Positions 46,885-55,663 of a stretch of DNA of 64,000 bases are shown here, in pieces. The notes below the pieces were generated by a model. It was given only the letters and a program-made list of their open reading frames with translations, made no database searches and was not told the origin of the DNA. Every line of letters begins with the position of its first letter. Position 1 is the first letter of the stretch. The DNA is taken from contig NZ_CP045372.1 of NCBI RefSeq assembly GCF_009363555.1, positions 3,173,501-3,237,500 on the forward strand, given 5' to 3'. The stretch comes from Sulfitobacter sp. THAF37 (lineage in GTDB: Bacteria; Pseudomonadota; Alphaproteobacteria; Rhodobacterales; Rhodobacteraceae). Made by a program: the position numbers and the translations under genes.

Positions 46885-48228
46885 TCAGAGGGGCGGCAGC
46901 ACGATCGGGCTGCCGTCGGTGAATCGGCTGGCGCGGAATCTGGCCAGATCATGACCCACCTCGCCACCCGTGACCAGTGCGGCCAGACACCGCCCTGCCC
47001 CGGGCCCGATGCCGAACCCGTGGCCCGACATGCCGGTGCCGATCACCACCCCCTCGATGTCCGGACTGTGGTCCATCACCGGCACGATGTCAGGCATCGT
47101 GTCGATCATCCCCGCCCAGGCGGTCTGTGCCTTCACCGCACCCAGCTCAGGATAGCGTTCGGCAAAGCGTCGGCAGGCCCGATCCACGTATCGCCGGTTT
47201 GGCGCCGGATCCAGTATGCGCATACGCTCAAACGGGCTTTCCTCGTCCCCGCTCCAGCGTCTCGGTGTGCCCCAGGCGTCGGGAAAACCATTGGGCGCCG
47301 CGGGCCGGTAGCTTTGATCGAACGGCGCCGCGCGCAGCTGTGGCAGGTAATGCGGCAGAGCGCGAAAGGAATCCGGACCGATGTAAAGCTCGGCCTTCCC
47401 GCTGCCCGCCAGGGTATACCCGCCGTCCTGTCGCCGCCGGAAGGCCAGCCCGTCGTCCGCCGCGGCCCCGGCATGCACATCCGGCAAGGGCGCCGTGGCG
47501 ACAACGGTTTCGCGCACCGACAGTTGCGGCAGGGATATCCCGTGGTTGCGCAGGAACAGGGCCGACCACGCACCGCCCGCCAGCACCACCTGAGCGCAGG
47601 TGACGCGACCCGCCTCGGTAAAGACGCCCGTGATCCGCCCCCCCGTGACATCCAGCCGCCGCACGGCGCAGCCTTCCACGATGCTCACGCCCGCGCGCGC
47701 GGCGATCCCGGCCAGCGCAGGAACCGCCAGCCAGGGCTCTGCCCGCATGTCCGACGGGGTGGTCATGCCGCCCGTGTAGCTGCGCTTCAGCCCCGGGAAC
47801 ATCCCGGCCACCTCGCCGGGCGACAGCATCCGCGTGTCCAGCCCCTGCGCGGCGGCGACCCCGGCCCAGGCCTCATAACCCGCAAGCGTCTTTTCGGTCT
47901 CTGCCAGGTAGGTCACGCCGGTCTGGCGCAGCCCGAAATCCACGTTGGTCTCGGCCGCCAGTTCCTGCCAGAGGTGCAGCGCCTCCATCATGATCGGCAA
48001 TTCCGCCGGATCGCGGCCCTGCTGGCGGATCCAGCCCCAGTTGCGCGAGGACTGCTCGCCCGCCACGCGCCCCTTCTCCAGCAGCGTGACCCGGCGCCCC
48101 GCCCGCGCGAGATAGAGCGCCGTGCAAATGCCGATCACCCCGCCGCCAATCACCACCACATCCGTGTCCGTGGGTGGCGGGCCGGGATATACCGCCGGAT
48201 TGCGCATCGAAATCGGAAAACCGCCCAT
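46885..48228 (-). CDS. FAD-dependent oxidoreductase (DAO family)
   Basis: 447 residues. N-terminal FAD-binding GxGxxG is DVVVIGGGVIGICTALYLAR. C-terminal ATG-like FAD motif GVVIGTGMSGHGFGIGPGAG is present. The family (D-amino acid dehydrogenase, glycine/sarcosine oxidase and relatives) oxidises amino acids and amines. It lies downstream of nothing specific but in the amino-acid/peptide region, beside M20 deacylases and ArgE. Which substrate is oxidised is not known. Starts at MGGFPISM; the alternative MRNPAVYP at 48207 is possible. A ribosome-binding site (GAGG) precedes 48228. Confidence 0.85.
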   Translation of the reverse strand: MGGFPISMRNPAVYPGPPPTDTDVVVIGGGVIGICTALYLARAGRRVTLLEKGRVAGEQSSRNWGWIRQQGRDPAELPIMMEALHLWQELAAETNVDFGLRQTGVTYLAETEKTLAGYEAWAGVAAAQGLDTRMLSPGEVAGMFPGLKRSYTGGMTTPSDMRAEPWLAVPALAGIAARAGVSIVEGCAVRRLDVTGGRITGVFTEAGRVTCAQVVLAGGAWSALFLRNHGISLPQLSVRETVVATAPLPDVHAGAAADDGLAFRRRQDGGYTLAGSGKAELYIGPDSFRALPHYLPQLRAAPFDQSYRPAAPNGFPDAWGTPRRWSGDEESPFERMRILDPAPNRRYVDRACRRFAERYPELGAVKAQTAWAGMIDTMPDIVPVMDHSPDIEGVVIGTGMSGHGFGIGPGAGRCLAALVTGGEVGHDLARFRASRFTDGSPIVLPPL

Positions 48229-48258
48229 AGCTGAATACCTCGTGCCGGGCCTGGCGAA

Positions 48259-48289
48259 CCCCCGGCTTCTTTATGCCAAAAATACTCCA
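48259..48289. repeat. Intergenic repeat, copy 2
   Basis: CCCCCGGCTTCTTTATGC followed by CAAAAATACTCCA between the oxidoreductase start and the ArgE stop. Together with copy 1 at 44324-44353 it shares the string CTTCTTTATGC-nn-AAAATACTCCA, with two or three differences in the whole element. Such pairs are characteristic of a dispersed chromosome repeat in this group. Confidence 0.55.
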
Positions 48290-48353
48290 AAGCGACGCTG
48301 GCCGCCCGCGCCGCCGGTCACATGAGGGCGCCCGCAGGCGCCATCCGCAATCC

Positions 48354-49517
48354 TCAGCTGCCCAGCCGCGCGACCAGTTTCTTCATGAAGTCGTGCCCCG
48401 CCTCGAACTGCGCCACCTCGATGAACTCGTTGGGCTGATGCGCCTGGTCAATGCTGCCGGGGCCGCAGACCACAGCGGAATAGCCTGCCGCCTGAAACTG
48501 GCCCGCCTCGGTGCCGTAGCTGACCTTGTGGCTGGCATTGTCACCGGTGAGCTGGCGCACCAGGGTTTCGGCCTCGCCTTCCTTTTCGGGTTGCAGCGCG
48601 GGCACGTCGAACCGCGGCGTGACGGCGATATAGGTCTCCGGCACCACGGCCTGCATCTGTTTCTCGACCTCCCGCACCTTCTTGAGGTAGGCCGTGCCCC
48701 AGGCATCCTTGTCCTCGCCCGGCACCACGCGAAAATCCATCGCGAAATGGCAATCCTTGGCGGTGATGTTATGCGCCGTCCCGCCCGAGATCATGCCCAC
48801 ATGCGCCGTCGTGAAAGGCGGATCGAACATCTCCGCCAGCTCGGTCGGCTTGGCCTCCATGTTCTCGGTGTTCATCTCATTGGCCCATTCGATCAGCTTG
48901 GCCCCAGCCATGATCGCGTTGACCCCGGTATGCAGCAGCGATGAATGCACCTCGAAGCCGACAACATGGGTGTTGAACCCCGTCCCGCCCTTATGCCCGG
49001 TGACGGCCTGCATCGACGAAGGCTCGCCCACGATCACCGCGCTGCCCTTGGGCAGGACGGGCTGCATCGCCTCGATCATCGGGGGCGCGCCGGTACAGCC
49101 GACCTCCTCGTCGAAACTGAGCGCGATCTGCAAAGGACGGCTGACACCGGCATATTTCGCTTCCACCAGCGCCCAGAGCGCCAGGGCGTCGAAACCCTTC
49201 ATGTCGCAGGTGCCGCGCCCGTAGTATTTGCCCTCTTTCTCCACCACCGAAAACGGATCGGTGTCCCAGGGCTGGCCGTCCACGGGGACCACGTCGGTAT
49301 GGCCGGAAAGGACGATCGCCCCTTCCTCCCACGGGCCCACATGGGCGAACAGCGCGTGTTTGGGTTGCTCGGGGTCGATGTAGCGGTGGCTTTCGATGTC
49401 ATGGCTGGCAAGGTAATCCGCGACCCAGTCGATCAAAGGAATGTTGGTGTCCCGGCTGACGGTTGGAAAGCTGATCAGCTTTTCCATCAACTGCAGGGGG
49501 GTCAGGCGGTCGGTCAT
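48354..49517 (-). CDS. argE: Acetylornithine deacetylase (ArgE/M20 family)
   Basis: 387 residues. Two-zinc peptidase fold: SGHTDVVPVDGQPW, GRGTCDMKGFDALAL, FDEEVGCTGAPPM, GEPSSMQAVTGHKGGT and GSIDQAHQPNEFIEVAQ supply the metal ligands and catalytic Glu. It hydrolyses N-acetylornithine in arginine synthesis; in roseobacters similar genes can also degrade acetylated amino acids, so substrate is inferred. The start at 49517 is preferred because GGAG lies five bases upstream; the ATG at 49532 would add MTGAA. Confidence 0.88.
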   Translation of the reverse strand: MTDRLTPLQLMEKLISFPTVSRDTNIPLIDWVADYLASHDIESHRYIDPEQPKHALFAHVGPWEEGAIVLSGHTDVVPVDGQPWDTDPFSVVEKEGKYYGRGTCDMKGFDALALWALVEAKYAGVSRPLQIALSFDEEVGCTGAPPMIEAMQPVLPKGSAVIVGEPSSMQAVTGHKGGTGFNTHVVGFEVHSSLLHTGVNAIMAGAKLIEWANEMNTENMEAKPTELAEMFDPPFTTAHVGMISGGTAHNITAKDCHFAMDFRVVPGEDKDAWGTAYLKKVREVEKQMQAVVPETYIAVTPRFDVPALQPEKEGEAETLVRQLTGDNASHKVSYGTEAGQFQAAGYSAVVCGPGSIDQAHQPNEFIEVAQFEAGHDFMKKLVARLGS

Positions 49518-49602
49518 TGCGGCTCCAGTCATCGCATCCCCGATGGTCCGGCGCGCGGGGCGGGCAGAGCATCCGGGCAGTTCGTGTGAGTATCAGATAT
49601 CG

Positions 49603-51435
49603 TCAATACCCGCTGTCCGTCGTCAGCACCAGATGCCCCGGTTCCACTTCCTTGTATTCCGATGGGCTGGCGACGTAATCGACCGGATGGATCGGCGAGG
49701 GAATCGGCTTGAAATTCAGCTCGCTCTCTTTCTTGCGCTGGCGCGGGTCCGCGACCGGCACCGCCTTCATCAGGGCCCGGGTATAGGGGTGCTGGGGGTT
49801 CTCGAAAACGCGGGCGCGCGGCCCCAGTTCCACGATACGGCCCAGATACATCACGCCGACCTGATGGCTGACCCGTTCGACCACCGCCATGTCATGGCTG
49901 ATGAAAAGGAACGAGAGGCTCATTTCCGCCTGCAATTCCATCATCAGGTTCAGCACCTGCGCCTGAACGCTCACGTCCAGCGCGCTGACGGCCTCGTCGG
50001 CGATGATCAGCTTGGGGTTCAGCGCCAATGCCCGCGCGATGGCGACACGCTGGCGCTGCCCGCCCGACAGTTCGTGCGGAAAGCGGCGCATGAAGCTGCG
50101 CGGCAGTTCCACCCGGTCGAACAGCATCTCGATGCGCTTTGAGACCTCCGCGCCCTTGAGCGTCTTGAAGTTGTGGATCGGCTCCGCCACCTGATCGGCC
50201 AGCTGCATCTGCGGGTTGAGAGAGGCAAAGGGATCCTGAAAGATCATCTGCATGTCCAGCCGCGCGGTCCGCAGGTCGCGCTGGTTCAGCGCCATGATAT
50301 CCTTGCCGTCAATGTTGATCTCACCCGATTGCGGCTCCACCAGCCGCAGGATCGACCGGCCCGCCGTGGATTTCCCGCAGCCCGATTCCCCCACCAGGCT
50401 CAGGGTCTGCCCCTTGTTGATGCTGAACGACAGATCCTCGACCGCATGCACATGGGCGACGGTGCGGCGCAGGAACCCGCCTGTCACCGGGAACCGCGTG
50501 GTCAGGTTCTTTACCGTCAGCAGGGTATCGGTTGTCCCCTTGATCGGCTTGATCTCCTGATCCTTGGTTCCCAGCAGGCGCATCGGTTCGGGATAGGGTT
50601 TGCCCCTCATCTCGCCCAGCTTGGGCACCGCGGCAAGCAACGCCTTGGTATAGGCGTGTTTCGGGTTCTCGAAAATCTCCTCGACGGTGCCTTCCTCGAC
50701 CTTCAGGCCGCGGAACATCACCACCACCCGATCCGCCATCTGCGCCACCACCGCCATGTCGTGGGTAATGAACATCACCGCTGTCCCGGTTTCGCGCTTG
50801 AGCCGGTCCATCAGCGCCAGGATTTCGGCCTGAATCGTGACGTCGAGCGCGGTCGTCGGCTCGTCCGCGATCAGCAGGCGCGGTTCGCAGGCAAGCGCCA
50901 TGGCGATCACGACCCGCTGGCGCATCCCACCCGACAGCTCGTGCGGAAACTGCTTCAGCCGCCGCTCGGGTTCGGGGATGCGCACCTGTTTGAGCAGCGC
51001 CAGCGCGCGTTCCGTCGCCTGCGCCTTGCTGAGGTTCTTGTGCAGCCGCAGGCCTTCGGTCATCTGCCGACCCACGGTAAAGACAGGGTTCAGCGCCGTC
51101 ATCGGCTCCTGAAAGATCATCCCGATCTCGTTGCCCCGGATGTGCCGCATGAGGGCCTGATCGGTCTGGACCAGATCCAGCTCGCCCGCGTCCGAGCGAT
51201 TAAAAAGCAGGCGACCGCCCGCGATTTCCCCGCCCCCGTATTCGATCAGGCGCATCAGCGACAGCGACGAGACCGATTTGCCGGAGCCGGATTCGCCCAC
51301 GACGCAGACGGTTTCTCCGGGGTTGATGTCGAAACTGACGTCCTCGACCCCGACCACCGGCCCGTCCTTGGTCTGGAATTCGACCCGCAGACCCTTGATC
51401 TGTGCAATCGGAGCCGTGTTTGAGTGGTCCAGCAT
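49603..51435 (-). CDS. Peptide ABC transporter, fused double ATPase (GsiA/DppDF type)
   Basis: 610 residues: two ATPase domains in one chain. Domain 1 has Walker A GESGSGKS, signature LSGGMRQR and Walker B LLIADEPTTALD; domain 2 has GESGCGKS, LSGGQRQR and LIIADEAVSALD, with Ala where Pro is usual. The C-terminal regions RALMKAVPVADPRQR and HPVDYVASPSEY are oligopeptide-binding-type tails that appear in Dpp/Opp ATPases. It reads away from the substrate-binding protein gene, sharing a 305-base divergent region. The ATG at 51435 is preceded by GGGGGA. Confidence 0.93.
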   Translation of the reverse strand: MLDHSNTAPIAQIKGLRVEFQTKDGPVVGVEDVSFDINPGETVCVVGESGSGKSVSSLSLMRLIEYGGGEIAGGRLLFNRSDAGELDLVQTDQALMRHIRGNEIGMIFQEPMTALNPVFTVGRQMTEGLRLHKNLSKAQATERALALLKQVRIPEPERRLKQFPHELSGGMRQRVVIAMALACEPRLLIADEPTTALDVTIQAEILALMDRLKRETGTAVMFITHDMAVVAQMADRVVVMFRGLKVEEGTVEEIFENPKHAYTKALLAAVPKLGEMRGKPYPEPMRLLGTKDQEIKPIKGTTDTLLTVKNLTTRFPVTGGFLRRTVAHVHAVEDLSFSINKGQTLSLVGESGCGKSTAGRSILRLVEPQSGEINIDGKDIMALNQRDLRTARLDMQMIFQDPFASLNPQMQLADQVAEPIHNFKTLKGAEVSKRIEMLFDRVELPRSFMRRFPHELSGGQRQRVAIARALALNPKLIIADEAVSALDVSVQAQVLNLMMELQAEMSLSFLFISHDMAVVERVSHQVGVMYLGRIVELGPRARVFENPQHPYTRALMKAVPVADPRQRKKESELNFKPIPSPIHPVDYVASPSEYKEVEPGHLVLTTDSGY

Positions 51436-51740
51436 GAAGTCCCCCGTTGATCGGCGCTTATGGTTGATAAACGCTACGGCCAATCCCGGCGTGCGTCAAA
51501 CCACTGTGACGCGGAACGGCGCGAATTCGTGTCAGACAAATCTCCGGACTTGCATTTCTGTCAAAAACTGTTTCGATACTGCCCATGCATTCCGGGAGAA
51601 ATGAAAGCTGGAAACTGGTATTATCTCAAGTTTACCTAAGGTTAGACCACTAACTTAATGTTCCGCCCGGACAGCAATAACTGATGGGCAGGCCCCATCT
51701 AAGAACACGGCGCGCCAAAGCGTCCAACAAGGAGTGTACT
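51436..51740. promoter_or_regulatory. Divergent regulatory region for the peptide ABC transporter
   Basis: 305 bases between the ATPase gene (minus) and the binding-protein gene (plus). The part at 51530-51680 is clearly AT-richer than the surroundings. It holds an imperfect inverted repeat GTTAG-ACCA-CTAAC at 51641-51654 and the AAGGAG ribosome-binding site for the plus gene just before 51741. I see no convincing -35/-10 pair, and no tRNA or other RNA gene. The palindrome could be a repressor site for either direction; this is inference. Confidence 0.35.
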
Positions 51741-53462
51741 ATGAAACTGAGAACCCTACTGATGGGTGCCATCGCCACGACGGCGTTCGCCCCCCTCGCA
51801 CTGGCCCAGGACCAGGGTGGTGAGCGAGGCCGGGACGGCGAAGTCAAGATCATCTACTGGCAGGCGCCCTCGATCCTGAACCCCTATCTGTCCGGCGGCA
51901 CCAAGGACCTCGAATCGTCCTCTCTGGTGCTTGAACCGATGGGCCGCTACGACGAAACCGGCGCGCTGGTTCCCTACCTTGCCGCCGAGATTCCGACTGT
52001 CGAGAATGGCGGCGTGAGCGAAGATCTCAAGTCGATCACATGGAAGATCGCGGACGGCATGGTCTGGTCCGACGGCACGCCCGTAACGTCGGAAGATCTG
52101 GCGTTCACCGCCGAGTACTGCATGCACCCCGAAGGCGGTTGCGCACAGGGCGCGAAATTCGATGGCGTCGACAACGTCGAGATCATCGACGATCAGACCG
52201 TGACCGTGCATTTCACCGAGGCCAAGCCGAACCCCTATGGCCCGTTCATGGGCGCACAGTCCCCGATCCTTCAGAAAGCGCAGTTTGAAAACTGCCTGGG
52301 TCCCAAGGCACCCGAGTGCACCGAGCAGAACTTCAATCCCATCGGCACCGGCCCCTTCACCGTGACGGAGTTCCGCCCGAACGACGTGATCACCATGGCG
52401 GCCAACGAAAACTACCGCGACCCCAGCAAGCCGGCCTTTGCCACGCTCACCTTCAAGGGCGGCGGCGATGCGGTGGCAGCGGGCCGCGCCGTCATGGAAA
52501 CCGGTGAATACGATTACGCCTGGAACATGCAGCTGGCCCCCGACGTGCTGTCCAAGATGGCCGAAGCGGGCATGGGCAAGCCGGTATCGGCCTTCGGCAC
52601 GCTGGTAGAGCGGCTTGAAATGAACCTGACCGACCCTTCGCCGGACCTGCCGGAAGGCGAGCGTTCCACCGTGGCGCATCCGCACCCCATCCTGTCGGAT
52701 GAACGGGTTCGCCGCGCATTGTCCATGGCGATCGACCGGGAACTGCTGACCGAAGTGGGCTATGGCCAGGCCGGTCGTCCGACCTGCAACCTGGTGCCCG
52801 CACCGGCGCTCTACGCGTCCGACAACACCGAATGCCTGACCCAGGACATCGAAGGCGCCAAGGCGCTGCTCGAAGAAGCGGGCTGGACCGACACCAACGG
52901 TGACGGCGTGCGCGACAAGGACGGCGAGAAACTGTCGCTTCTGTACCAGACCTCGACCAACGCCGTGCGTCAGGACTTCCAGGCGCTGATCAAGGACTGG
53001 TGGAGCCAGATCGGCGTGGAAACCGAGCTGCGCAACGTCGATGCCTCGGTGTTCTTCGGCGGCGACCCCGGTTCGCCCGACACCTTCCAGAAGTTCTATG
53101 CGGACGTGGAAATGTACGCCAACAACTTCGACGGCACCGACCCGCAGGCTTACCTCGCGGCCTACCGCTGCGGCAACGAGCCGAAGCCGTCCAGCCAGTG
53201 GCAGGGTGAGAACATCAACCGCTTCTGCAACGAAGAGTACGACGCGCTGCTGGACGAATTGTCCCGCACCGGCGAGCTGGACCAGCGCGGCGAGATCGCC
53301 AAGCAGCTCAACAACATGGTCACGAAGGACAGCATGACAATCGTGCCCCTGGTCGACCGTGGCCGCGTCTCTGCCGTGTCGAACACCCTTGGCGGTGTCG
53401 TCCTGAACACCTGGGACTCCGAACTGTGGAACGCTGCCGACTGGTACCGCATCAAGGAATGA
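51741..53462 (+). CDS. ABC transporter substrate-binding protein (peptide family 5)
   Basis: 573 residues. Signal peptide MKLRTLLMGAIATTAFAPLA ending ALA-QD, then IIYWQAPSILNPYLSGGTKD and QAPSILNPYLSGG, the family-5 signature. It is a typical periplasmic oligopeptide/dipeptide-binding protein (DppA/OppA type) that hands peptides to the membrane permeases. The ATG at 51741 follows AAGGAG. A strong stem-loop follows the stop. The start is well supported; a further upstream in-frame ATG at 51684 has no signal peptide. Confidence 0.93.
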   Translation: MKLRTLLMGAIATTAFAPLALAQDQGGERGRDGEVKIIYWQAPSILNPYLSGGTKDLESSSLVLEPMGRYDETGALVPYLAAEIPTVENGGVSEDLKSITWKIADGMVWSDGTPVTSEDLAFTAEYCMHPEGGCAQGAKFDGVDNVEIIDDQTVTVHFTEAKPNPYGPFMGAQSPILQKAQFENCLGPKAPECTEQNFNPIGTGPFTVTEFRPNDVITMAANENYRDPSKPAFATLTFKGGGDAVAAGRAVMETGEYDYAWNMQLAPDVLSKMAEAGMGKPVSAFGTLVERLEMNLTDPSPDLPEGERSTVAHPHPILSDERVRRALSMAIDRELLTEVGYGQAGRPTCNLVPAPALYASDNTECLTQDIEGAKALLEEAGWTDTNGDGVRDKDGEKLSLLYQTSTNAVRQDFQALIKDWWSQIGVETELRNVDASVFFGGDPGSPDTFQKFYADVEMYANNFDGTDPQAYLAAYRCGNEPKPSSQWQGENINRFCNEEYDALLDELSRTGELDQRGEIAKQLNNMVTKDSMTIVPLVDRGRVSAVSNTLGGVVLNTWDSELWNAADWYRIKE

Positions 53463-53471
53463 TGTGACTTT

Positions 53472-53502
53472 GGCGGGGCGCGCGGACACTGCGCGCCCCG
53501 CC
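53472..53502 (+). promoter_or_regulatory. Strong stem-loop after the binding-protein gene
   Basis: Perfect 12-bp stem GGCGGGGCGCGC-(7)-GCGCGCCCCGCC, ten bases after the stop. No T-run follows. Hairpins like this between a binding-protein gene and permease genes often stabilise the upstream mRNA so that the binding protein is made in excess; that is inference here. Confidence 0.6.
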
Positions 53503-53580
53503 CTGTCCCGTACCATCGGACACAGGCGGGTCAATCCCGTCCAGCATCCTCCCCAAGACTCATAAGCAAAGGCGGCGCTC

Positions 53581-54618
53581 ATGTTGACCTTCACCATCCG
53601 ACGATTGCTTCTGTCGATACCGACGCTTTTGCTGATCAGCCTTGTGATATTCGGCCTCCTGCAACTGGCCCCCGGCGACCCGATGGCGCAGGTGCCGCTG
53701 ACGGTGCCGCCGGAAGTGAAACAGAAGATGCGCGAGGCGCTGGGCCTCGGGCAGGCATGGTACATCCAGTATTACAAATGGCTCGTGCAGTTCTTCTGGA
53801 TCGAACCGAAGGTCTTCATCGACTACCTAACCAATTCAAGCGCCTTGCTGGGCTGGCTGCCGGACACATCGCTCTACAATGGCGAACTTCGCGTGATCTC
53901 CTGGCAGACCCGAAGCCCGGTCATGGACATTGTCGCCCAACGCATGCCCCAGACGCTCTGGGTCGTCGGGCTGAGCTACATCGTCGGCATCGTCATCGCC
54001 ATCCCGATCGGCATCTACTCCGCCTACCGGCATTATTCGGTGTTCGATCAGGCGGGGACGTTCATCACAATGGTCGGCTTTTCCATTCCGCCGTTTTTTA
54101 CCGGGCCGCTGCTGATCGTCATCTTCTCGGTCTACCTTGGCTGGTTGCCTTCGATCTACGATACGACCCATGTCGTGAACGACTGGGAAAGCTTCAAGGT
54201 GCAGTTCTTTCAGATGATCATGCCCGTCATGGTGCTGGCGTTGCAAACCACGGCCCAGATCAGCCGCTACATGCGCGGCGCGATGCTGGACAACCTCAAC
54301 CAGGACTACGTCCGCACCGCCCGCGCCAAGGGCCTGCGCGAAGGGGTGGTCGTGATGGTCCACGTGCTGCGCAACTCGATGATCCCGGTGGTCACTGTCA
54401 TCGCCCTGGGGATGCCCGCCATCTTTGGCGGGGCGATCATCACCGAGAACGTGTTCAAGGTGAATGGCATCGGCCAGCTGCTGCTGACCGCCCTCTTTGC
54501 CAACGACCTGCCGATGGTGATGACCCTGACGTTCATCTTCGCCGTGCTGATCGTGCTGTTCAACCTCATCGCAGACGTGCTTTACGGCCTGCTCGACCCG
54601 AGGATCCGCTATGACTGA
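53581..54618 (+). CDS. Peptide ABC transporter permease (DppB type)
   Basis: 345 residues, about six membrane helices. N-terminus MLTFTIRRLLLSIPTLLLIS; the inner-membrane EAA-like motif is in YVRTARAKGLREGVVVMVHV, where ARAKGL is the ATPase contact. The C-terminal LLDPRIRYD is typical of DppB. 118 bases after the binding-protein gene; the next gene starts 8 bases before its end. Confidence 0.94.
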   Translation: MLTFTIRRLLLSIPTLLLISLVIFGLLQLAPGDPMAQVPLTVPPEVKQKMREALGLGQAWYIQYYKWLVQFFWIEPKVFIDYLTNSSALLGWLPDTSLYNGELRVISWQTRSPVMDIVAQRMPQTLWVVGLSYIVGIVIAIPIGIYSAYRHYSVFDQAGTFITMVGFSIPPFFTGPLLIVIFSVYLGWLPSIYDTTHVVNDWESFKVQFFQMIMPVMVLALQTTAQISRYMRGAMLDNLNQDYVRTARAKGLREGVVVMVHVLRNSMIPVVTVIALGMPAIFGGAIITENVFKVNGIGQLLLTALFANDLPMVMTLTFIFAVLIVLFNLIADVLYGLLDPRIRYD

Positions 54619-55609
54619 ACAACCGCTCCCCGCCAGCCCGCTGGAGGCCGATGTCGAAACCATCGGCGCGCTGATGGACAAGGGGCCGACCAAACCGCCG
54701 CGCAGCCAGTGGCGCGAGGTCTGGGACCAGTTCCGCAAGCACAAGGGCGCCGTCTTTGGCGGCGGATTCCTGATCCTGATCACCCTCACGGTACTTTTTG
54801 GCCCCTATATCTGGGATGTGGACCCCAAGACGCTGGACATCCGCAACAAGAACTGGCGTCCCATCTACACCCTAATCTGGGACAGCGGGGCAACCGCGGG
54901 CTGGGCCCACCCGCTGGGGACCGACCAGCTGGGCCGCGACATCCTCGCGCAGATGATTTCGGGCGGGCGTGTCTCGATGGCCGTCGGCTGGCTGGCGATG
55001 GGGCTGGCGCTGATCATCGGCACCGCGCTTGGCGTCATCGCGGGCTATTTCAAGCGCCTCGATTTCTGGCTGATGCGCTTTACCGACCTGGTGCTGTCGC
55101 TGCCGATCCTGCCGCTGGTCCTGCTGGCCGTTACCCTGTTCCGTCAGCCGCTGAACGCGAACTTCGGCCCCGAGGGCGGCATGTTCATTCTCATCGTATC
55201 GGTCATCGGTCTGACATCCTGGATGCAGACCGCGCGGATCGTGCGGGGCGATATCCTCGCCCTCAAGGAGCGCGAATTCATCCTCGCCGCCCGGTCCATC
55301 GGCACCACCAGCGGCAAGATCATACGCCGCCACCTGCTGCCCAACGTGATTTCGCCCATCATGGTGTCCGCGACCCTCGGTCTTGCCACCGCCATCATCA
55401 CCGAAAGCGCGCTCAGCTTCCTTGGCGTCGGCTTTCCGTCGGACTATCCGACATGGGGCAAACTGCTGGCCGATGCCGTGCCACGGATGCAGGATTTCCC
55501 CGAGCGTGTGCTGTTGCCCGGCATCGCGATCTCTCTGACGGTTCTCAGCGTGAACTACCTGGGCGACGGGTTGCGCGACGCGCTGGACCCGCGCATTCGC
55601 GGACGCTGA
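54611..55609 (+). CDS. Peptide ABC transporter permease (DppC type)
   Basis: 332 residues. A 50-residue cytoplasmic N-terminus (MTEQPLPASPLEADVETIGA), then helices; HPLGTDQLGRDILAQMISGG, and the ATPase contact segment ILAARSIGTTSGKIIRRHLL, and the C-terminus DALDPRIRGR are DppC features. Overlaps the DppB gene by 8 bases, so it completes the set of ABC components: fused ATPase, binding protein, two permeases. Confidence 0.94.
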   Translation: MTEQPLPASPLEADVETIGALMDKGPTKPPRSQWREVWDQFRKHKGAVFGGGFLILITLTVLFGPYIWDVDPKTLDIRNKNWRPIYTLIWDSGATAGWAHPLGTDQLGRDILAQMISGGRVSMAVGWLAMGLALIIGTALGVIAGYFKRLDFWLMRFTDLVLSLPILPLVLLAVTLFRQPLNANFGPEGGMFILIVSVIGLTSWMQTARIVRGDILALKEREFILAARSIGTTSGKIIRRHLLPNVISPIMVSATLGLATAIITESALSFLGVGFPSDYPTWGKLLADAVPRMQDFPERVLLPGIAISLTVLSVNYLGDGLRDALDPRIRGR

Positions 55610-55635
55610 TCTAACGGCGGCAGGAGCTTTGGCAT

Positions 55636-55660
55636 GGGGCAGCCGCGCGTTGCCCTTCTT
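55636..55660 (+). terminator. Possible terminator after dppC-type gene
   Basis: GGGCA-(9)-TGCCC at 55637-55655 followed by TTCTT, about 27 bases after the permease stop and just before the stop of the converging DUF3422 gene. A short stem with a weak T-tract, so only a candidate. Confidence 0.35.
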
Positions 55661-55663
55661 CGC

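Noticed and set aside
51756..53765. Open minus-strand frame of 669 codons opposite the binding-protein gene
   Set aside because: Opposite strand of a well-supported SBP gene with signal peptide; no ribosome-binding site.
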